DNA from: Anaeramoeba flamelloides
Taxonomy: Eukaryota > Metamonada > Anaeramoebidae
Length of the DNA stretch: 64,000 nt
Reading direction: 5' to 3'
NCBI GenBank assembly: GCA_027625915.1
Contig: JANTQA010000040.1
Location: 1,550,001 to 1,614,000, forward strand
The notes beneath the pieces are model-generated. The model had not been told where the DNA came from and did no database searches. It worked only from the letters and a program-made list of their open reading frames with translations. Shown here one piece after another: positions 60,201 through 64,000 of the stretch. The position numbers were made by a program, and so were the translations under genes. The number at the start of each line of letters is the position of its first letter. Position 1 is the stretch's first letter.

Positions 60201-60971
60201 AATCTGTCAAACGATTACGAAACAAAGTTCAAAAGCCTGTCAATTTGCCAGTCCACCATTTCAAATTTGGTAAAAAACTCGTATGTTGATCTTGGTGTTT
60301 TTGAGGCCTTTGATGATGATTGCTTACAAAAAACTGTGCATTTAATTTTTGAGATATCAGAATCAGTAGATTTGCAATATATCCCATTAAATCCAAAATT
60401 TAATAACTCCTATTATCAATTATTAGAAACATTTTCTCAAGAATATTTAGAATTCATAATCAACCGACCCAATGAAAAGTTTTCATATTTAATAAATATC
60501 ATAATAAATGGGTTCTTGCTCGAAAAAAAAAAAATAACAGAAAAGTGCTGTTTGTTTGTCGAATCGCTATTATCTTTTTATTATTCGAATTACCAAAACG
60601 AATTATTAAGAAATCTTAAAAAGAAAAAATTAGCCCAAATTTTGCATGGGAAGCTTCAACAGAATGAAGAGAACGTGATAAAAATAATCACAATTATTAT
60701 AAATTCTTTGATATACCAACCTAAAATAAATGTTTGGGCTATTTCAAAGCCTCTGCTTCCTTTAATCTTAATATATACAGATGTCTTCCACCAAATAAAA
60801 GAAAATATTATTTCTTCTCTAGAGAAGGATAAACAGAAAATTGTGTTAAAACTTTTCGATTCAATTCTAATAGATATCAAAGAGAACCTTGATACAAATA
60901 ACTACAGTGTTTTTGGTCAAAATTTAAATCAGTTTAGATATAAAATGAGGGATAATGGATATTTATTTTAA
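57300..60971 (+). CDS. XPO7: Exportin-7 (RanBP16) family nuclear transport receptor
   Basis: XPO7 is an importin-beta superfamily carrier that moves cargo through nuclear pores with RanGTP. The 1,223-residue product (human XPO7 is about 1,087) matches along its length: RHRKIVTSFRDHVLSAFMDF, LSFDFSGFGRVNVIGGTDTS with FSSTWRKQI, HEYCRLSYKV, LKDLRGTIIKCNHDWKFVVF with DWFYPSKIE, SSPNGIIIFKLICN, NSYVDLGVFEAFDDDCLQ, PKFNNSYYQLLETFSQEYL, and the C-terminal FGQNLNQFRYKMRDNG. Extra length comes from Asn-rich inserts (about 57938-57990, 58624-58700, 59136-59235). The start is the first ATG, giving MEIFENFDSISYDFYMS; the frame is open upstream to 56997 through a Lys-rich stretch but without an ATG. There is no intron. 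It stands alone, with more than 11 kb of noncoding DNA upstream. Confidence 0.93.
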   Translation: MEIFENFDSISYDFYMSNDQERRNEIDEALRQSTRDIGNLVSLHEILVDSTSLYSLMLCLTLLKEILTNHWESLTNKEQEEFQNFLYGYIVKNGQDLPKTVLKECLSLYSRILKMSWFNNQKANECLLDLFKTSFFLPLSNEKTIYEMNQEEQTQLTVGLQLLIVLSEEFNYIIKEREVLLRHRKIVTSFRDHVLSAFMDFILKLLEYFLPNNNNNNNSNVNNKIKSNNELSSKNFTTNPIELPKEEGPLIIMFETGIKLLYTILSFDFSGFGRVNVIGGTDTSRLSFSSTWRKQIKIHHVLNLILSLFFGCSTCEEPVIHRLEVLMKCLELLSSIRGVAFENDEDKISFLGDVLYGASLIAENNLHLLSENILHEYCRLSYKVIINQRFQTLISTTYLDQFIASIHQLSITCLQNVTNLHSNYYLLGIWVRIVQEIGPGKLNPNNQDHHNSQNQNRNNSSNNDLDNSYQKITEMIAEIVQEFIFQKLSYWGDIENEIDLQQIYDLESELMSEINNFKILGRIDYQKTFLQLIDFFEKMSKNIQQNGLKEGTALQLCILIILSGSLISQTITKPMQVSAYTLSKGAIYLNFPGSDLHLNSYLPETQKLSMCQDNNTNNNSNSFLGNIMSSNNNKNQNNHQNNHQKKHLFDAELTLRILKFIRWLENLENKFDLNSTLKYLELSFIYFFEQFNMIYINSQSEKFLTFFDFFSEILPNVESKYEQTILFIYLKIKNNFKKYYNDEQIITRTLQLFDKFTDQYKAGQTLINFEEIDQLLKNHNTDNFQFLEKFLSHSRIRVMYYKTIGKLLFLENKEIPFFKKFDNFIHLFDNSFNELNQYFDNLKQQNEQYELDDNMCVKALSLLKDLRGTIIKCNHDWKFVVFFDWFYPSKIETLNSFFKFFNKIPKISNNLLKFWNEFASLTITKNGRQNGKKSSFNHSSSPNGIIIFKLICNAIQIFVQEFSNDFNNLSNDYETKFKSLSICQSTISNLVKNSYVDLGVFEAFDDDCLQKTVHLIFEISESVDLQYIPLNPKFNNSYYQLLETFSQEYLEFIINRPNEKFSYLINIIINGFLLEKKKITEKCCLFVESLLSFYYSNYQNELLRNLKKKKLAQILHGKLQQNEENVIKIITIIINSLIYQPKINVWAISKPLLPLILIYTDVFHQIKENIISSLEKDKQKIVLKLFDSILIDIKENLDTNNYSVFGQNLNQFRYKMRDNGYLF

Positions 60972-63339
60972 TTAAATATTTTTGAAAGTTAATTTTTTTT
61001 TTATTTTTTATTTTTGAAATAATAAAAAAATTATAAGAGCAAATAAATCAATTTAGTTTGACTTTTTTTAAATCTTTTTTCTTTTTTATTTAATTATTAT
61101 TTTTGTTGTTTGATATTTCGATACCATTTAATGTTTTAATTGAAATTTCTATTATTCAGAACACAAATTGAATAATTTTGGAAAATATTACTTTTCCTAC
61201 AATTTTCTAAATATCACCAACCATCACCCATACAGCCTCTAAACAATAGGTTGATGAATTAATGCTATGATAAACGGTTGCAATGAAAAATTAAAATAAA
61301 AAAATAATTTTTTAAAATTTTATTCTCTTTTTTAAAATTAATTGTTTTTTTAGAAATTGAAAATAATCAAAGTAATGTTTGTGAAGATGAGCTTCATATT
61401 TGTTACACAATCAATGAATCACCAAAAAATTTTTTTTAACCGTATTATCAATAATCTTCAGTCCTTTTTTTAATTGATCGGTTTTATTTAAGAGAATTAA
61501 ACTTGCTATTTTTTTTGAAAAGGAAAAATAAAAAGTATTTATAAAGTTTAAAGAAGTTGCCAAATTTTCATTTGATGGAAAATAAAAGTTTTCAAGTCTT
61601 TAATTAATGTGAATAATAATCGTTTGTGGTAATTACTAAATAACTTTTAATGAAAAATTAACCTTGTTGAGTCTGAAAATTACTTTTGGATAAAGAGTAT
61701 ATATCCCTTAGCACCCCAAATAACCTAAAAACATTTCAAACAAAAATTTAAATTTGAAATGTTATCAAAGGATAATAAGATATAGAATTAATAAAAAATT
61801 ATCTTAGAAAGAAAATTTTATAATTAAAAATTGAATAGTTACTTAAAATAAATAAATAACTTGAAAAAAAATTTTGATCATTTGATATTTTTTTTACGGT
61901 TATTGTGATTTTATTATTTTTCCAAATTTTGTCAAAAATAAATTTTTTTTTTTTTTTTTAAAAAAGTTTGTCTAGACATCAAAAACCTCTTAGTTTTAAC
62001 ATTTAAAACACATCATACTTTACTGGAAATTTTTTGGGTCCCTTTTCACCCCAAAATTGCCTAAAATGCTTGATTAAATAATTTATTCATTATAAAAGGT
62101 ATTATAACATCATATAGAAAATTTGTTTTATCTATTGATTACTATTCAATATCAATATCTATATTAGATTCTAAATAATTTAAAAATAAAAAAAAATATA
62201 AATTAAATTAGAAAAAAAAAATCAAATTTTTTTTCATTGCAAAATTTGTTAATTTTTTTCTACAAGTATTTTTTTCAAATTTAAAAAAATTGGCTAACAG
62301 TTCGAGTCAGATTAATAATTGATTTTTTTTTTTATTTTTTACAATTTTTTAATTTTTGACTTTTTAAAATCTAGACATAAAATAAACAATATTGTTGAAT
62401 TAGAGACCATATATCATAACTTATTTAACAAGATCTGGATTGATTTATTAAGGAAAAATCCAAATATCGCAAATATATTATTCAAATTTTTACTAATAAC
62501 AAAACACAAATAAAAAAATTTTGGTTTCGGAGATTATTTTATTATATTGGAATAATATTTAAGAGTTATTTTTTATTTTATATGAAATTTAGGTATAAAT
62601 ATTTTATCGATTAAAAAGTTATTTATATTTGTTTTATTCCAATTTAATAAATTGAAATTATTTTACAATTTTTTTTTTCTTTTTGATTTTCAAGTAATTT
62701 ATATTGCTTAAATAAAAGTTTTAGAAAATTAATCATATTAAAAATTTAATTTTGGCCTAAAGAAATGAATTTCATTATTCTCTTAATTGGATATTTATTG
62801 AAATTTTTTCTAAAAAAAGCAAATTAAATTTCAAAGTAATTTATTTTTTTATTTATTTTTTTTATCATAAAATTAGCAAAATTTTTTGGTGGTTATTATT
62901 AATAAATTAATGTCTTGAGTTTTGAATTACTATTAATGTAATAAAATTTCCGATTTAAAAAAATAAAATAAAAATAAAAATCTTTAAAAAAAATGTAAAA
63001 ATGAATAATTATTATTTTTTTTTTCAATTTCAAAAAAAAAATCAATAACTTAACTAATTTCTCTTTGAACTATTTTGACTTTTGATTATAATTTAAATCT
63101 GGATTAGGAACAAATAAGTAAATTAATATATTAGTAGATCAATATCATTTTAAATCTAATTTAAAAAACTTGAAGAAATTTAGGCAAATCCGGGGTTCTA
63201 AGGGATATATACATAAATTCTGTTTCAAACAAAAGTCCACACATCTCAAATCATCAATACTATTAAATTTGATTGTTAATATGATAATTTCTTCTTCGTG
63301 ATTTGCATTTTAATTATTCATTTTTTCATTTTTTTTTTT
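60972..63339. other. 3' flank of exportin gene and inverted-repeat element
   Basis: The first 700 bases hold the T-rich 3' UTR region (no firm polyadenylation site can be chosen) and nothing else recognisable. 61700-63209 is a terminal-repeat element, described separately. Confidence 0.5.
61700..63209. mobile_element. 1.5-kb TA-flanked inverted-repeat element
   Basis: The left end TATATCCCTTAGCACCCC continues into AAATAACCTAAA; the right end, reverse-complemented, is TATATCCCTTAGAACCCCGG continuing into ATTTGCCTAAA. Both are flanked by TA (61698-61699, 63210-63211). An internal near-copy of the end (CCCTTTTCACCCCAAAATTG, 62041) suggests nesting or a sub-terminal repeat. The size suits a Tc1/mariner element, but the only frame inside (62319-62513) shows no transposase motif. 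Confidence 0.6.
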
Positions 63340-63660
63340 ATGGATATTGAACAGTTGAAAAATGAAAAAGCAAGATAAGAAGAAACCAATTTGAAAATAA
63401 TCTACTAGTATAAAAATGGAAATGGTTTAAGTCTGATTTCGAATGAGTTAGATATAGGATTAAGAAAGACCATTATTGTATCGATGTATGAAACAAAGAA
63501 AAGAGAGAAAAAAAAAACAATTCCAACTAAATACCCAGATGAATTGCGGCTTTATATTTGAAATGAGATCTTAAAGAACAAAAGTTTGAGGTGTAAAGAA
63601 ATACCAATAAAATGTCGAGAACTTTTTCACATTTCGCCTTGTTCAACTGTTTTTATTGAT
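63340..63660 (+). pseudogene. Decayed Tc1/mariner-like transposase, N-terminal DNA-binding part
   Basis: One frame from the ATG at 63340 reads as a bipartite helix-turn-helix region of a Tc1-type transposase: a first helix set ending in YKNGNGLSLISNELDIGLRK, a basic linker (TKKREKKKTIPTKYP), then a second set DELRLYI, NEILKNKSLRCKEIPIKCRE and LFHISPCSTV, which has the family's ISPSTV-like ending. Three in-frame stops interrupt it (63376, 63406, 63559), and the catalytic DDE part is not visible in the last 340 bases. It probably begins just inside a terminal repeat, but no matching end was identified. The alternative, a host HTH gene, is unlikely given the stops. Confidence 0.6.
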
Positions 63661-64000
63661 TTTATCTTTTTTTTCTTTCCAATTTACAAAACGAGATTTC
63701 TCATTTCAAATAAAAGGGCTAATCAATTTTTAAAAAATATAATTTTAATTTTTATTGTTTTGTTTCAAAATGGGGTTTTAAATATTCAGTTGAGGTTTTT
63801 TTATTTTTTAAGGCGTTTCTTAGATTTTAGAATGATACTACAATTAATTTGATTCAATTATAAATAATTCTTAAAATTTTTTGTAACCTTTTATTTGAAA
63901 AAGAGTTATATATATATATCACAGGTATGACGATTTCTTTGATATAATGAAACGCGTTTGCGCACGCGTGAGCGACGCGTAAAATTCGTTTCTCTGGTAT
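63661..64000. other. Window end with CpG-rich ACGCGT cluster
   Basis: After AT-rich sequence with a short (TA) run, the last 50 bases contain three ACGCGT hexamers (63952, 63964, 63975) and eight or more CpG, in sharp contrast to the rest of the window. No gene is recognised; the feature is cut by the window edge. Confidence 0.6.

Noticed and set aside
1-64000. tRNA, rRNA, CRISPR arrays and telomeric repeats
   Set aside because: No cloverleaf-type GC-rich segment with a T-loop, no rRNA-like block, no spaced direct repeats and no tandem telomere motif were noticed when reading both strands. This was by eye, so a divergent tRNA could be missed.
1-64000. Retroelement or viral genes
   Set aside because: No reverse transcriptase, integrase, capsid or polymerase motif appears in any long frame. 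All mobile elements recognised are short DNA elements with inverted ends.

Overview
The window is a very AT-rich (by eye about four-fifths A+T) eukaryotic nuclear segment, probably from a free-living amoeboid or otherwise anaerobic-type protist. Evidence: host proteins loaded with Asn, Lys and Lys-Glu runs, GT-AG introns with a GTAAAT-like donor, long poly-A/poly-T tracts, and a proton-translocating NAD(P) transhydrogenase with fused beta-then-alpha order, an arrangement known from Entamoeba and some other protists. The overall style (huge KEKEKE/NNN proteins, sparse introns) would fit Anaeramoeba or a relative, but this is a guess from style, not an assignment.

Layout. 1-3.3 kb: repeats, including a 1.2-kb inverted-repeat element. 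3.3-4.3 kb: a divergent pair, a Ser/Asn/Arg-rich disordered protein on the minus strand and a short uncertain ORF on the plus strand. 4.3-10 kb: noncoding, with a 196-bp MITE. 10.05-13.58 kb (minus): NAD(P) transhydrogenase, one intron, two apparent single-base frame slips in homopolymers. 13.6-20.5 kb: noncoding. 20.6-21.3 kb: a small unrecognised two-part gene. 21.5-23.4 kb: adjacent MITEs. 24.8-25.8 kb: a coiled-coil protein. 28.8-29.6 kb: a Mei5/SFR1-type recombination accessory protein with an added N-terminal winged-helix-like domain. 30.1-30.5 kb: a doubtful small ORF. 31-38.7 kb: noncoding with more MITEs. 38.8-44.2 kb, perhaps to 45.9 kb: a very large disordered protein ending in a VPS9 (Rab5-family GEF) domain, with two introns, the second holding a foldback MITE. 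46-57 kb: repeats, including an inverted ~0.75-kb duplication. 57.3-61.0 kb: exportin-7. 61-64 kb: a 1.5-kb inverted-repeat element, a decayed Tc1/mariner-like transposase and a CpG-rich end.

The genes do not form an operon or one pathway. They are independent housekeeping-type loci: redox/NADPH supply (NNT), endosomal Rab activation (VPS9), nuclear transport (XPO7) and Rad51/Dmc1 accessory recombination (SFR1). The intergenic DNA is dominated by small TA-flanked, inverted-repeat, non-autonomous elements of Tc1/mariner style, in at least seven families.

The most useful second looks are: (1) one-base frame breaks in three or more otherwise well-preserved genes, all at homopolymers, which are either assembly errors or real frameshifting; (2) the winged-helix plus SFR1 architecture; (3) the VPS9 protein with an RG-rich, short-motif-rich disordered region of about 1,300 residues; (4) the MITE families. 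I found no CRISPR, rRNA, tRNA, viral or retroelement genes.
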